A stretch of 64,000 nt of DNA from Polynucleobacter acidiphobus (GTDB lineage: Bacteria; Pseudomonadota; Gammaproteobacteria; Burkholderiales; Burkholderiaceae): positions 1,452,829-1,516,828 of the forward strand of contig NZ_CP023277.1 in assembly GCF_003065385.1 (NCBI RefSeq), written 5' to 3'. The notes beneath the pieces are model-generated. The model did no database searches, had not been told where the DNA came from, and saw only the letters and a program-made list of their open reading frames with translations. This document shows, one piece after another, positions 1 through 9,270 of this stretch. How positions within the stretch are numbered: the first letter of the stretch is position 1; every line of letters starts with the position of its first letter. Position numbers and translations under genes: made by a program.

Positions 1-194
1 GCCACCATGAGAATCGAATCGCCCACCACAATGCCCAATGATGCCCACATCCCGGCCCTCCAGCCCTGCTTGGATGAGGCTGTCAGGACATAAAGGGAGT
101 TTGGACCCGGCAATAAAACAATCGCGATAGTGCCCAGAATAAAGGTCGGCAACTGCACGACGCCCACATGGGTCAAATTCATCCAATCCAGCAT
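1..194 (-). CDS. LysE/RhtB-family amino acid exporter, N-terminal part
   Basis: Only the first 64 codons lie in the window; the gene runs off the left edge. Reading the minus strand from the ATG at 194 gives a start MLDWMNLTHVGV, then a hydrophobic segment with the motif VLLPGPNSLYVL at about residues 26-37 and a second segment with SLGIVVGDSILM. The LPGPN motif after the first membrane helix and the GxxxGD motif in the next helix are hallmarks of LysE/RhtB transporters, and the spacing resembles leucine exporter LeuE. These are inner-membrane exporters of amino acids. The exact substrate cannot be read from this fragment. The family is well supported; the LeuE-like identity is an inference. 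Confidence 0.75.
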   Translation of the reverse strand, partial: MLDWMNLTHVGVVQLPTFILGTIAIVLLPGPNSLYVLTASSKQGWRAGMWASLGIVVGDSILMV

Positions 195-303
195 GACTAG
201 ATCATAAACAGGAAACGTGTCATAATGGAGGGCTTTTTGAAACATCGTCCCCAGCAATTTACATTTTTCAGCGTTTTGGTTTTTACCCCGCTGCCGCTTG
301 TCT

Positions 304-326
304 GATGGTCGATGCCCTTGACCATC
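304..326 (+). other. Hairpin in the rhlE leader (distal)
   Basis: GATGGTC at 304-310 and GACCATC at 320-326 are perfect 7-base inverted arms around a 9-base loop. The hairpin lies in the 192-base gap between the exporter and rhlE, which holds no convincing gene. It may be a leader RNA structure or an operator. No T-run follows it, so it is not an obvious intrinsic terminator. Confidence 0.45.
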
Positions 327-360
327 GCGCCTTTACATAAACCAGGCGCACAACCGGAGA

Positions 361-379
361 CCATCCTGTAAGAGGATGG
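361..379 (+). promoter_or_regulatory. Hairpin masking the rhlE ribosome binding site
   Basis: CCATCCT at 361-367 pairs perfectly with AGGATGG at 373-379 around a 5-base loop. The 3' arm contains the AGGA that is the best Shine-Dalgarno candidate for rhlE, ten bases before the ATG at 387. In the folded form the ribosome binding site would be closed. An RNA helicase whose start site sits in a hairpin suggests autoregulation or temperature control. The structure is read from the sequence; the regulatory role is inferred. Confidence 0.5.
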
Positions 380-386
380 GTATTGC

Positions 387-1709
387 ATGTCACATTCTGC
401 TGAAATTACGAATCATTCATTTGCTTCATTGAACTTAGCTGCGCCTTTACTCAAGAACATTGAGGCGCTCGGCTATACCCAAGCCACCCCCGTACAGGCA
501 CAGGTTATTCCTGCGACCCTCGAGGGTGGTGATTTATTGGTGAGCAGCCAAACAGGAAGCGGCAAAACCGCTGCCTTTTTATTGCCACTTCTACATCAAC
601 TCGTTCTAGCTAACCCCCATGGCAGCCCTGTGCCTGGTCGCGCTCAGCCCAAGATCTTGGTCTTGTGCCCAACCCGCGAACTCGCCCAACAAGTTGCCAC
701 CGATGCGATTAATCTTGCGCGTGGCATTAAGAGCCTACGGATTGCTACCATCATGGGCGGTATGCCCTATGGCAAGCAAATCCAAGCGATTAAGGGTGCG
801 AGCTTAGTCGTAGCGACTCCAGGTCGCTTGCTAGATTTATTTAACTCTCGTGCTATTCGCTTAGATCAAGTTGAGTGCCTAGTCGTCGACGAGGCCGATC
901 GCATGCTTGATCTTGGGTTTGCTGAAGATCTTGAGGCAATCGATGAGCGTTGCAAAGGCCGTTCCCAAACACTGATGTTCTCAGCGACATTCGCACCACG
1001 CATCATGAGCCTTGCCTCAAATCTGACTAAGGATGCTAAGCGGATTGAGCTTGCCCATGCCGGTGAAGCGCATGCCAATATCGCCCAAAAACTCCATTGG
1101 GCTGACAATATGGCGCATAAGCATCGTTTGTTGGAGCACCTGCTCTCCGACCCCGAGCTCGATCAAGCAGTTGTCTTCGCAAGCACCCAAGTGGAAAGCG
1201 AAAAGATTGCCGACACCTTGCGTGCCAATGGCTATCAAGCGAGTGCCTTGCATGGCGCCATGCCACAGGCCGTTCGCAACCGTCGCCTCGATTCATTACG
1301 TAAAGGTCAAACCCGTATTTTGGTTGCCACTGATGTCGCTGCGCGTGGAATTGACGTACCCCGAATCAGTCACGTGATCAATTTTGGTCTGCCCATGAAA
1401 CCTGAGGACTATACGCACCGCATTGGTCGTACTGGTCGTGCTGGACGCAATGGTATCGCCATTACACTGGCCGAGCATCGTGATCGCGTTAAGATTAGAG
1501 CGATTGAGCGATTTACTCAGCAACCCATGGCTGCTGCAGAAATTGCAGGTCTTGAGCCCCAACAAAAACCAAGTGCACATAAACCCAATCATCGCCCTGG
1601 GGCTGCTAAACGCAGTAAGCCCAAGTTTGGGGGACAGGCTCGCAAAAGTTCAGGGCCGCGCTTTGGTTCCCGTACAGGCTCATTTCAAAATAGCCCGCGT
1701 CAGCATTAA
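387..1709 (+). CDS. rhlE: DEAD-box ATP-dependent RNA helicase, RhlE type
   Basis: A 440-residue cytoplasmic RNA helicase that unwinds short RNA duplexes with ATP, typically in ribosome assembly, RNA decay and cold adaptation. The motifs appear in order: Q motif near residues 29-36, Walker A SQTGSGKT at 54-61, PTREL at 95-99, DEAD at 168-171, SAT at 199-201, then ATDVAARGID and HRIGRTGRAGR in the second RecA lobe. The last 50 or so residues are rich in Lys, Arg, Gly and Ser, the usual basic RNA-binding tail. The start follows AGGA by ten bases. Its leader holds two hairpins, one covering that ribosome binding site. RhlE fits better than DbpA or CsdA because no extra RNA-binding domain follows the core. 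Confidence 0.93.
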   Translation: MSHSAEITNHSFASLNLAAPLLKNIEALGYTQATPVQAQVIPATLEGGDLLVSSQTGSGKTAAFLLPLLHQLVLANPHGSPVPGRAQPKILVLCPTRELAQQVATDAINLARGIKSLRIATIMGGMPYGKQIQAIKGASLVVATPGRLLDLFNSRAIRLDQVECLVVDEADRMLDLGFAEDLEAIDERCKGRSQTLMFSATFAPRIMSLASNLTKDAKRIELAHAGEAHANIAQKLHWADNMAHKHRLLEHLLSDPELDQAVVFASTQVESEKIADTLRANGYQASALHGAMPQAVRNRRLDSLRKGQTRILVATDVAARGIDVPRISHVINFGLPMKPEDYTHRIGRTGRAGRNGIAITLAEHRDRVKIRAIERFTQQPMAAAEIAGLEPQQKPSAHKPNHRPGAAKRSKPKFGGQARKSSGPRFGSRTGSFQNSPRQH

Positions 1710-1721
1710 TTAGCGCCTTGT

Positions 1722-2312
1722 ATGTTGTGGCGGAAGTCTCGCTCCCCATCGACCTGGCATCAACTTAACCATGGAGCACCTTTGGGTGCTCCATTGGCAT
1801 TACAAGAATGGTTAAGCGATACTGGATCGCTCACACGCAAACTCGAGAGGGCACTTCTCTACCCCGAAGATCGTCACCTTGAGTTGCAGATCCTTGCTGA
1901 TTGCAAACAAAATCTAGTTGCATCCGAAAAAAAATTCTTTCGACGCCCGATCAATCGCTCGCGCATTCGTGAGATTTTGCTGTGCGATCGGGGCGAACCA
2001 ATTGTGATGGCGCGTAGTGTATTACCCATCACGAGCTCCATTGGTAGTAACCACAGGATTCTGAAACTGGGTCATAAACCCTTGGGCGCGGTTTTATTTG
2101 CCAAAGTTCTCAAAGGACGCTTTCGCCCCATTCGGCAAATCGTTCGTTTAGACCATCATCATCCGGAGTGGAAAGCCTGCCAGCGCCGTTATGCAGATCT
2201 CCCCAAACGCGTTTGGGCCAGACGCACACTCTACCAACTCAATGGCCATCCTTTACTGGTCATGGAAATCTTTTTACCTGCTCTGCTAGCCAAGCAGCCG
2301 CAGAGTGACTAA
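1722..2312 (+). CDS. ubiC: Chorismate--pyruvate lyase
   Basis: A 196-residue protein of the UbiC family, which converts chorismate to 4-hydroxybenzoate and pyruvate, the first committed step of ubiquinone synthesis. Visible family features are the W-x-DTGSLTRKLE region (about residues 30-42), the REILLCDRGEPIVMARSV segment (about 84-102) with the substrate-contacting Arg, and a LGHKPLGAVLF stretch near 126-136. Length fits the betaproteobacterial form. It starts 12 bases after rhlE, so the two may be co-transcribed. Its 3' end overlaps the convergent hemD by 53 bases. The fold is divergent in sequence, but these motifs are specific. Confidence 0.88.
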   Translation: MLWRKSRSPSTWHQLNHGAPLGAPLALQEWLSDTGSLTRKLERALLYPEDRHLELQILADCKQNLVASEKKFFRRPINRSRIREILLCDRGEPIVMARSVLPITSSIGSNHRILKLGHKPLGAVLFAKVLKGRFRPIRQIVRLDHHHPEWKACQRRYADLPKRVWARRTLYQLNGHPLLVMEIFLPALLAKQPQSD

Positions 2313-3099
2313 TCGACTCGTCCCGCGGCTCACAAACCGAGATATTTTTAAAGCCGATCTGCTGTGCCGCATGTGCGATATTGGCGTGACTGCACAAGGC
2401 CGAGCTACTCTCAATCGCCAGTCTTGGAATTCGACTCACCTCTTTACAGCGCTCACCCAAATGGCGCACTGCCTCAGAGGATGTTAAGGTCCATAAAGTA
2501 TGCCGTGGATCAAGTTCGGCGCACGACTGCCACAATGGACTGGCAAGATCTAATGGAACACGCGAGTAGATCGATAGAATCTCAAGCCCAGCACTAACTG
2601 AGCGAAGTTGCTCGATCAGGGTCTCACGACCTCCCTCGCCCTTAATGATCAAAACGGATTCCTTAGGCCAGGCGCTGATGTTGGTTTGAAGGACCTTCCA
2701 TAAACCCTCAGAGTCCGATTCATCCTGGGCGGGAACCAAGATCGACTCTTCGGCTAGGCCGTGCCGGATCAGCGCCTCTTGACTGCTCTGCCCCACCACC
2801 CCAATCCTGACCCCAGGGTTCACTAATTGCTCCCAGGACGAGTTAGCATCATCGACGGCTCGCATGGCGCACTCGATCGCATTGGGACTCACAAAAATAA
2901 TCAGAGTTGCGCGTTGTAGGGCTGTGCGTAACTGCGTTAAGAGCACTAAATCATTTTTTGGAATAATCGTCAGTAAGGGTAGGCTCATGATCCGCACCGA
3001 TGAATTAACTGCCTTCGTAGCTGCTTCGATTAGTTCAGTTAAGCGGCGTGCTTGACCGGTCGGTCGGGTTACGATAATCGCCGGTTCAAACGCCTTCAC
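2260..3099 (-). CDS. hemD: Uroporphyrinogen-III synthase
   Basis: A 279-residue HemD-family enzyme that closes and isomerises hydroxymethylbilane to uroporphyrinogen III for heme, siroheme and cobalamin. The N-terminus IIVTRPTGQARRL and the central IFVSPNAIECAMR motif are typical; later come LIIKGEGGRETLIEQL and LWTLTSSEAVRHL, the paired segments of the two-domain fold. Sequence conservation in this family is low, so the main support is these segments plus position: it starts four bases after hemC on the same strand, the standard hemCD arrangement. Its 3' end overlaps ubiC by 53 bases on the opposite strand. Confidence 0.88.
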   Translation of the reverse strand: MKAFEPAIIVTRPTGQARRLTELIEAATKAVNSSVRIMSLPLLTIIPKNDLVLLTQLRTALQRATLIIFVSPNAIECAMRAVDDANSSWEQLVNPGVRIGVVGQSSQEALIRHGLAEESILVPAQDESDSEGLWKVLQTNISAWPKESVLIIKGEGGRETLIEQLRSVSAGLEILSIYSRVPLDLASPLWQSCAELDPRHTLWTLTSSEAVRHLGERCKEVSRIPRLAIESSSALCSHANIAHAAQQIGFKNISVCEPRDESISHSAAAWLAEQVKRFP

Positions 3100-3103
3100 G
3101 GAT

Positions 3104-4033
3104 TTAGTGCGGCAATAAGGCTGCCGCCCCCTTCGAAATCAAATCATCGGCAATCGCTAAGCCAAACGCTTCCGCTTCTTGATAATTACTGATTGCACGC
3201 GAACCAGAAGCCAAACAAATTTGCCGACCATCGGTGCTAGCCACATACGAGCGCATCGAGAGCTCTTGCGAGTTTTGCCATTGTGCGTGAGCCGCCAGAG
3301 GCACCTCACACGAGCCCCCTAATTTACGTGACACCGCCCGCTCGGCAGTCACTGCGAGGGCGGTTGGTAAATCATTTAAAGGCGCCAGCCAAGCTTTCAC
3401 ATCGGGACGTGCGCTCAAGGTTTCAATGCCCAATGCCCCTTGGCCCGCAGCTGGGGTGTGGGGGTCGTAGGGTAACAAAGCTTTAATGCGAGCACCCATC
3501 CCTAGGCGCTTTAAGCCTGCAGCGGCCAAAATGATGGCCTGGTACTCACCACGGTCAAGCTTAGCCATCCGCGTATCTAAATTACCGCGCAATGGCTCAA
3601 CCCGTAAATGAGGATATTGGCTCCGAATAATCGCTTCACGCCGCAAGCTTGAGGTACCAACCACTGCTCCTGCGGGTAACTCAGCCAAGCTGGCATAGTC
3701 ATTGGATACCAAGGCATCGCGCGCATCCTCACGCACCATGATGCATGACAGATCAAAGCCCTCTGGCATCACCATCGGTATGTCTTTTAGCGAGTGAACG
3801 GCAAGATCAGCACGACCATCCTCCAGGGCAGTTTCTAGCTCTTTCACAAAGAGGCCCTTGCCTCCCACCTTGGAGAGGGCACGATCTAAGATTTGATCGC
3901 CTTTGGTGGTCATTCCTAGGATGATGACCTCGCAGTTGGGGTACAACTTTTTAAGACATGCTTGAACATGTTCGGCTTGCCACATGGCAAGCCTGCTCTC
4001 ACGAGAGGCAATAACTAAACGCGTTGGGCTCAT
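3104..4033 (-). CDS. hemC: Hydroxymethylbilane synthase (porphobilinogen deaminase)
   Basis: A 309-residue cytoplasmic enzyme that joins four porphobilinogens into hydroxymethylbilane. The N-terminal [16 protein letters not shown], the VHSLKDIP segment (79-86), GTSSLRR (126-132) and [11 protein letters not shown] (194-204) are all family signatures. The cysteine that carries the dipyrromethane cofactor is C242 in the motif LGGSCEVP, the same number as in E. coli. The gene is followed after four bases by hemD and diverges from argH across a 53-base gap. Confidence 0.96.
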   Translation of the reverse strand: MSPTRLVIASRESRLAMWQAEHVQACLKKLYPNCEVIILGMTTKGDQILDRALSKVGGKGLFVKELETALEDGRADLAVHSLKDIPMVMPEGFDLSCIMVREDARDALVSNDYASLAELPAGAVVGTSSLRREAIIRSQYPHLRVEPLRGNLDTRMAKLDRGEYQAIILAAAGLKRLGMGARIKALLPYDPHTPAAGQGALGIETLSARPDVKAWLAPLNDLPTALAVTAERAVSRKLGGSCEVPLAAHAQWQNSQELSMRSYVASTDGRQICLASGSRAISNYQEAEAFGLAIADDLISKGAAALLPH

Positions 4034-4068
4034 AGGGCAACTTCAGAATTAAAATAAACTGTTACGAC

Positions 4069-4084
4069 ACACAATATACTGTGT
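4069..4084 (+). promoter_or_regulatory. Inverted repeat with -10-like element before argH
   Basis: ACACA at 4069-4073 and TGTGT at 4080-4084 flank ATATAC. Inside lies TATACT (4075-4080), a good -10 match. A start of transcription seven bases further would be at the argH ATG (4087). No clear -35 hexamer is visible. It may be an operator in the hemC-argH divergent region or a chance repeat. Confidence 0.35.
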
Positions 4085-4086
4085 TT

Positions 4087-5517
4087 ATGAGCTCATCCAA
4101 AAATTCTTTAGCCAACAAATCCAAAGCGTGGTCTGGCCGCTTTACAGAACCCGTCGATTCCCTGGTTCAGCACTACACCTCCTCACTGGCCTTTGACCAG
4201 CGCCTAGCCCTAGTGGATATTGCGGGATCTCTGGCTCACGCCGAGATGCTGGCTGCCCAGAAAATCATTTCGAAGGCTGATTTCATAGCCATCCAAAAGG
4301 GCATGGCGCAGATCGAAAAAGAAATTGTGTCTGGGCGCTTTGATTGGCAATTAGCCCTTGAAGATGTTCACCTCAATATTGAAGCCAGGCTCACCAAATT
4401 GATTGGGGATGCGGGCAAACGTCTACATACTGGCCGCTCACGCAATGATCAAGTCGCCACCGATATTCGTTTATGGCTCAGAAGTGAAATTGATTTGATT
4501 TTGGCGGATCTCACACGTTTACGCGAGGCATTTCTCAACTTGGCGGAGCAACATGCCAACACCATCATGCCGGGTCATACCCATCTGCAAGTAGCTCAAC
4601 CCGTCACATTTGGGCATCATTTGCTCGCTTACTACGAGATGTTTACCCGTGATTCAGAGCGCTTAGCCGATTGCCGGGCGCGAGTGAATCAATTGCCTTT
4701 GGGTGCTGCCGCTCTAGCTGGCACCAGCTACCCGATTGATCGGGCTCGGGTTGCTAAAACACTGGGTTTTGATGGGGTCTGTCAAAACTCGCTCGACGCA
4801 GTGTCTGATCGTGATTTTGCAATTGAGTTTTGTGCAAGCGCCGCGATTCTCATGATGCATGTCTCAAGACTATCTGAAGAGTTGATTTTGTGGCTCAGCC
4901 CACGCTTTGGCTTTATTGATTTGCCAGACCGGTTTTGTACCGGCAGCTCAATCATGCCCCAGAAGAAAAACCCCGATGTCCCAGAATTAGCGCGGGGTAA
5001 GACCGGTCGAGTGAATGGTGATTTGATTGCTCTTCTTACCCTCATGAAGGGCCAGCCGCTTGCCTATAACAAGGACAATCAAGAAGATAAAGAGCCGCTC
5101 TTCGATGCTGTCGATACAGTTAGCCAAACGATCCAAATTTTTGCGGATATGGTCCCTCACATCAGGGTTAATGAGGCCACCATGGAACAGACAGCCGAAG
5201 AGGGTTTTGCAACCGCTACGGATCTGGCCGATTACTTGGTTAAACAAGGATTGCCATTTCGGGATGCGCATGAGGCGGTTGCTCATGCAGTCAAACGCTG
5301 CGTCGAGAAAGATTGCGCCTTAAGTGATCTCAGTCTGGCGGAGCTCATTAAGGCTTGCGGATTAAACCCCAAGTCCAAATTAATTACCCAAGAGGTATTT
5401 GCGGTCTTAACCCCCAAGGGTTCAGTGGGTTCCCGCAATCACGTGGGAGGCACCGCCCCTAAGCAGGTTATTGCAGCCATCAAACGCGCCCGCACCAACC
5501 TGAAAAGAAGTAATTAA
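4087..5517 (+). CDS. argH: Argininosuccinate lyase
   Basis: A 476-residue cytoplasmic enzyme that splits argininosuccinate into arginine and fumarate, the last step of arginine synthesis. The fumarase/aspartase superfamily signature [12 protein letters not shown] is at about 286-297 and carries the mobile loop with the catalytic serine. [13 protein letters not shown] (about 114-126) and [10 protein letters not shown] (about 163-172) are also typical. I chose the ATG at 4087; a GTG two codons earlier (4081) is in frame, but neither has a clear Shine-Dalgarno sequence. The 3' end lies five bases from a convergent amino acid decarboxylase gene. Confidence 0.96.
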   Translation: MSSSKNSLANKSKAWSGRFTEPVDSLVQHYTSSLAFDQRLALVDIAGSLAHAEMLAAQKIISKADFIAIQKGMAQIEKEIVSGRFDWQLALEDVHLNIEARLTKLIGDAGKRLHTGRSRNDQVATDIRLWLRSEIDLILADLTRLREAFLNLAEQHANTIMPGHTHLQVAQPVTFGHHLLAYYEMFTRDSERLADCRARVNQLPLGAAALAGTSYPIDRARVAKTLGFDGVCQNSLDAVSDRDFAIEFCASAAILMMHVSRLSEELILWLSPRFGFIDLPDRFCTGSSIMPQKKNPDVPELARGKTGRVNGDLIALLTLMKGQPLAYNKDNQEDKEPLFDAVDTVSQTIQIFADMVPHIRVNEATMEQTAEEGFATATDLADYLVKQGLPFRDAHEAVAHAVKRCVEKDCALSDLSLAELIKACGLNPKSKLITQEVFAVLTPKGSVGSRNHVGGTAPKQVIAAIKRARTNLKRSN

Positions 5518-5521
5518 TCGT

Positions 5522-7774
5522 TTAAGCGCGCACGCAGTCGACGTAGTAACCGTTATTGCCATCGGCATTTTTAACCAAGCCATGGATATCGGTTTCAAAG
5601 CCCGGGAACTGTTGGTTAAAGTCACGAGCAAAGCGTAAGTAATCCACAATCGCTTTATTAAAACGCTCACCCGGAATTAGCAGCGGAATCCCCGGGGGAT
5701 ATGGCGTCACCAACATGGCGGTGATACGACCCTCAAGCTCATCAATCGGCACTCGGTCAATGTCTTTATGGGCCATCTTGCTCCAGGCATCGCCCGGGAC
5801 CATCGCCGGTTCCATGTTCGAGAGGTACATCTCGGTGGTCATACGGGCTACGTCGCGGCTCTTATAAAAAGAATGGATTTGCGCGGAAATCTCTTGCAGA
5901 CCAACCCTCTCATAACGGGGGTGCTTGGCGACAAACTCAGGCAACACCTTCCAGAGAGGTTGGTTCTTATCAAAGTGATCCTTGAACTGCTGTAATTCGG
6001 TCACCAGAGTATTCCAACGTCCTTTGGTAATACCAATCGTGAACATGATGAAGAATGAATAGAGTCCAGTCTTTTCCACGATCACGCCGTGCTCGGCTAG
6101 GTACTTGGTCACAATACTTGCCGGAATACCAATCTCGCCAAAATTACCTTCGATATCCAAGCCTGGCGTAACCACCGTTGCTTTAATGGGGTCGAGCATA
6201 TTGAAGTTCTTGGCTAAAGGACCAAAGTCATGCCAATAGGCGTTGGGCTCCAAAATCCAATCGTCACGCGTTCCAATGCCCTCTTCAGCCAAATGATCTG
6301 GGCCCCAAACCTTAAACCACCAGTCAGAGCCAAACTCCTCATCGACCTTACGCATCGCACGCCTAAAATCTAAGGCTTCGGCAATCGACTCTTCAACCAA
6401 GGTGGTGCCGCCTGGCGACTCCATCATGGCTGCCGATACATCGCATGAGGCAATAATCGCGTACTGAGGACTGGTCGAGGTATGCATCAAATAGGCCTCG
6501 TTAAAGCAATCTCGATCAAGCTTGCGCTCCTGAGCATCCTGCACCAAGACTTGAGAGGCTTGCGATAAGCCAGCGAGTAATTTATGGGTCGACTGGGTCG
6601 AGAACAATAGGCTCTTTTGTGGAGGTTTGCGATGCTGGCCAATCGCATGCATGTCCTGATAAAAAGGATGAAAAGCAGCATGTGGTAACCATGCCTCATC
6701 GAAATGCAGGCTATCGACCTTACCATCGAGCATGGACTTGATCATCTCAACGTTATACACAATTCCGTCATAGGTGCTTTGAGTAATCGTTAAGACCCGT
6801 GGCACAACATTTTTATCTTTGATAAAGGGATTGGCCGCAATCTTTTTCTGAATATTGGCCCACTCAAACTCTTCTTTTGGAATAGGTCCAATAATGCCAA
6901 GATGATTACGTGTGGGCATCAAAAATACTGGGATCGCACCCATCATCATGATCGAATGAATCACCGATTTGTGGCAATTGCGATCGACTAGAACCACATC
7001 GCCCGGCGCCACCGTCGAGTGCCAAACAATTTTGTTCGAGGTCGACGTGCCGTTGGTGACAAAAAACAAATGGTCTGCATTGAAGATACGTGCGGCATTG
7101 CGCTCACTGGCCACCACGGGTCCGGTGTGATCTAACAACTGACCCAATTCTTCCACCGCATTGCAGACGTCGGCACGCAACATGTTCTCACCAAAAAATT
7201 GATGGAACATACGACCGACTGGGCTCTTCAAGAAGGCAACGCCTCCTGAATGGCCTGGGCAGTGCCATGAATAGGAACCCTCGGAGGCATAGTGGGTGAG
7301 AGCCCGAAAGAACGGGGGCGCTAAGGAATCAAGATAGACCTTGGCCTCACGAATGATGTGGCGCGCCACGAACTCCGGCGTATCTTCGTTCATATGAATG
7401 AAGCCATGCAGCTCACGCAAAATATCGTTCGGAATATGGCGCGAGGTCCGGGTCTCGCCATATAAAAAGATTGGGATGTCTTCATTGCGTTTACGCACTT
7501 CAACAACAAACGAGCGCAGATTGGCAATTGCTGGAAGATCACTATCTTCCGGATCTATCACCGCATCAAACTCTTCATCGTCAATCGACAAAATAAAGCA
7601 TGATGCTCGCGAGGCTTGCTGCGCAAATGAGGTGAGATCGCCATAACTGGTCAAACCAATCACCTCAATTCCTTCCTTCTCAATCGCGACTGCTAGGTCA
7701 CGAATGCCAGAACCCGAAATGTTCTCGGAGCGGAAGTCTTCATCAATGATGATGATCGGGAAACGAAATTTCAT
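5522..7774 (-). CDS. Orn/Lys/Arg decarboxylase, class III PLP-dependent
   Basis: A 750-residue fold-type I PLP enzyme of the bacterial basic amino acid decarboxylases (AdiA, CadA, SpeC). Residues 1-145 or so form the CheY-like wing domain, 150-580 the PLP domain, and the rest the C-terminal domain. The cofactor lysine is K398 in STQSTHKLL, with the upstream HFDEAW motif at 357-362; WHCPGHSGGVAF at 170-181 is also typical. Length is closest to the biodegradative arginine decarboxylase AdiA (about 755), and longer than CadA or SpeC (about 710-715), but substrate cannot be settled by eye. Roles could be agmatine or cadaverine formation, or acid resistance. It converges on argH; dcd is six bases upstream on the same strand. 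Confidence 0.88.
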   Translation of the reverse strand: MKFRFPIIIIDEDFRSENISGSGIRDLAVAIEKEGIEVIGLTSYGDLTSFAQQASRASCFILSIDDEEFDAVIDPEDSDLPAIANLRSFVVEVRKRNEDIPIFLYGETRTSRHIPNDILRELHGFIHMNEDTPEFVARHIIREAKVYLDSLAPPFFRALTHYASEGSYSWHCPGHSGGVAFLKSPVGRMFHQFFGENMLRADVCNAVEELGQLLDHTGPVVASERNAARIFNADHLFFVTNGTSTSNKIVWHSTVAPGDVVLVDRNCHKSVIHSIMMMGAIPVFLMPTRNHLGIIGPIPKEEFEWANIQKKIAANPFIKDKNVVPRVLTITQSTYDGIVYNVEMIKSMLDGKVDSLHFDEAWLPHAAFHPFYQDMHAIGQHRKPPQKSLLFSTQSTHKLLAGLSQASQVLVQDAQERKLDRDCFNEAYLMHTSTSPQYAIIASCDVSAAMMESPGGTTLVEESIAEALDFRRAMRKVDEEFGSDWWFKVWGPDHLAEEGIGTRDDWILEPNAYWHDFGPLAKNFNMLDPIKATVVTPGLDIEGNFGEIGIPASIVTKYLAEHGVIVEKTGLYSFFIMFTIGITKGRWNTLVTELQQFKDHFDKNQPLWKVLPEFVAKHPRYERVGLQEISAQIHSFYKSRDVARMTTEMYLSNMEPAMVPGDAWSKMAHKDIDRVPIDELEGRITAMLVTPYPPGIPLLIPGERFNKAIVDYLRFARDFNQQFPGFETDIHGLVKNADGNNGYYVDCVRA

Positions 7775-7780
7775 GATAGC

Positions 7781-8347
7781 TTAGGTTTTGGGTAGGGTAA
7801 CGCCGTGTTGGCCTTGGTACTTACCACCACGGTCCTTGTAGGAGGTGCCGCATACTTCATCGCTCTCAAAGAAAAGAACTTGAGCGCAACCCTCACCTGC
7901 ATAAATTTTGGCTGGCAATGGGGTGGTGTTCGAAAACTCCAGGGTGACATAACCTTCCCACTCGGGCTCAAAGGGCGTGACGTTGACGATGATTCCGCAA
8001 CGCGCATAGGTGCTCTTGCCTACGCAAATGGTTAGCACATTACGGGGGATCTTGAAATACTCGACCGTTCTCGCCAAGGCAAACGAATTGGGGGGGATGA
8101 TGCAGACATCGCCCCTGAAATCCACAAATGATTTTTCATCAAATTGCTTCGGATCCACAATCGTGCTGTTGATATTGGTGAAGATCTTGAACTCATTGGC
8201 GCATCGAATGTCATAGCCATAACTTGATGTGCCATAACTCACAATTTTTTGCCCTGCGGCGTTCGTCCGAATTTGGCCGGGCTCAAAGGGGCTAATCATG
8301 CCCCCTTCGGCCATCCGGCGGATCCAATGGTCAGATTTAATAGTCAT
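7781..8347 (-). CDS. dcd: dCTP deaminase
   Basis: A 188-residue enzyme that deaminates dCTP to dUTP for thymidylate synthesis. The start [18 protein letters not shown] at 8347 matches the usual N-terminus of the family; a longer reading frame to 8395 adds 16 unsupported residues. Visible motifs are [36 protein letters not shown] with the catalytic region, [12 protein letters not shown] and the [13 protein letters not shown] C-terminus ([11 protein letters not shown]), which closes over the nucleotide in the trimer. The gene precedes the amino acid decarboxylase by six bases. Confidence 0.95.
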   Translation of the reverse strand: MTIKSDHWIRRMAEGGMISPFEPGQIRTNAAGQKIVSYGTSSYGYDIRCANEFKIFTNINSTIVDPKQFDEKSFVDFRGDVCIIPPNSFALARTVEYFKIPRNVLTICVGKSTYARCGIIVNVTPFEPEWEGYVTLEFSNTTPLPAKIYAGEGCAQVLFFESDEVCGTSYKDRGGKYQGQHGVTLPKT

Positions 8348-8401
8348 GGCGGGATTGTAAGACTTTCGTGCCCAAGTGGGCATAAAGCCCCGCATTCAGG
8401 T

Positions 8402-9244
8402 CTAGGGTGTCTGAAAAACCACACGCTCTGGGGCGTTGTAGATCTCAAAGTGCTTGCCAGAGCAACGCGAGAGCAGGGTTAAATGGGTCTTTTTAGCCAA
8501 CTCCAAGCCCATCTGCGTGACTCCGGAACGGGTGAGCAGAAAGGGAATACCCATCTGAGCCCCTTTAATCACCATCTCCGAGGTTAGGCGTCCGGTCGTA
8601 AAAAAGATTAACTCTTCACCCTGGCGCTTGGCTAACCAGAGCAAGCCTGAAATGGAATCAACCGCGTTGTGCCGCCCCACATCCTCAATCAGATGTAAGA
8701 GTCTGACCCGATCATCTCCGGCGCGCTCAAATACAGCGCAGGCATGCACAGAGCCAGCTTTCTTATAGATGGTTTCGTGAGCCCGGATTTGCTCTAAGAG
8801 ATCCACAATCGCCGCTTGGTGAAGCTTGGGACCATCTGGCAGCCGAATCTGGGCCATATCCTCCATCAGCCCACCAAACATGGTTCCCTGACCACAGCCC
8901 GTAGTCACAACCCGCTTACTGGTAATTGAATCAATATCGACTGTGCTTCGGCGGGTCTTGACCGCCGCTGAGTCGGTTTCCCAATCAACCTGAATGCTCT
9001 CAATATCCTCAGCCGACTCCACCAATCGTTGGTTGCGCAAATACCCTAAGACCAAAGCCTCGGGCGCGGAACCCAAGGTCATGAGGGTCACCACCTCCCG
9101 CTTATCCAAATAGATCGTCAGCGAGCGCTCTCCCGGAATAAAAGTTGTTTTCTGACGCCCCAGCTCATCAATAATTGCCACCTCATGAACTACCGGTACC
9201 GAGGCATTGGTCATTGCAATAGTCGATTGTGAAGTCCTACTCAT
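8402..9244 (-). CDS. fdhD: Formate dehydrogenase accessory sulfurtransferase FdhD
   Basis: A 280-residue FdhD-family protein, which passes sulfur from IscS to the molybdenum cofactor of formate dehydrogenase. Family marks are LTIYLDKREVVTLMTLG (about 42-58), PEALVLGYLRNQ, the cysteine loop TTGCGQGTMFGG (C117), SVHACAVFE and EDVGRHNAVDSISG near 187-200. The second cysteine of the CxxC pair known from E. coli FdhD is a glycine here (C117-G-Q-G120). No formate dehydrogenase subunit is in the window. Formate from the oxalate locus about 4 kb away would be a natural substrate for such an enzyme; that link is inferred. It diverges from metG. Confidence 0.92.
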   Translation of the reverse strand: MSRTSQSTIAMTNASVPVVHEVAIIDELGRQKTTFIPGERSLTIYLDKREVVTLMTLGSAPEALVLGYLRNQRLVESAEDIESIQVDWETDSAAVKTRRSTVDIDSITSKRVVTTGCGQGTMFGGLMEDMAQIRLPDGPKLHQAAIVDLLEQIRAHETIYKKAGSVHACAVFERAGDDRVRLLHLIEDVGRHNAVDSISGLLWLAKRQGEELIFFTTGRLTSEMVIKGAQMGIPFLLTRSGVTQMGLELAKKTHLTLLSRCSGKHFEIYNAPERVVFQTP

Positions 9245-9270
9245 CGGTGGTTTGATCTTTGTCCATCATC

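Noticed and set aside
197..388. 63-codon minus-strand reading frame before rhlE
   Set aside because: No family resemblance, runs antisense through the rhlE leader hairpins and has no ribosome site.
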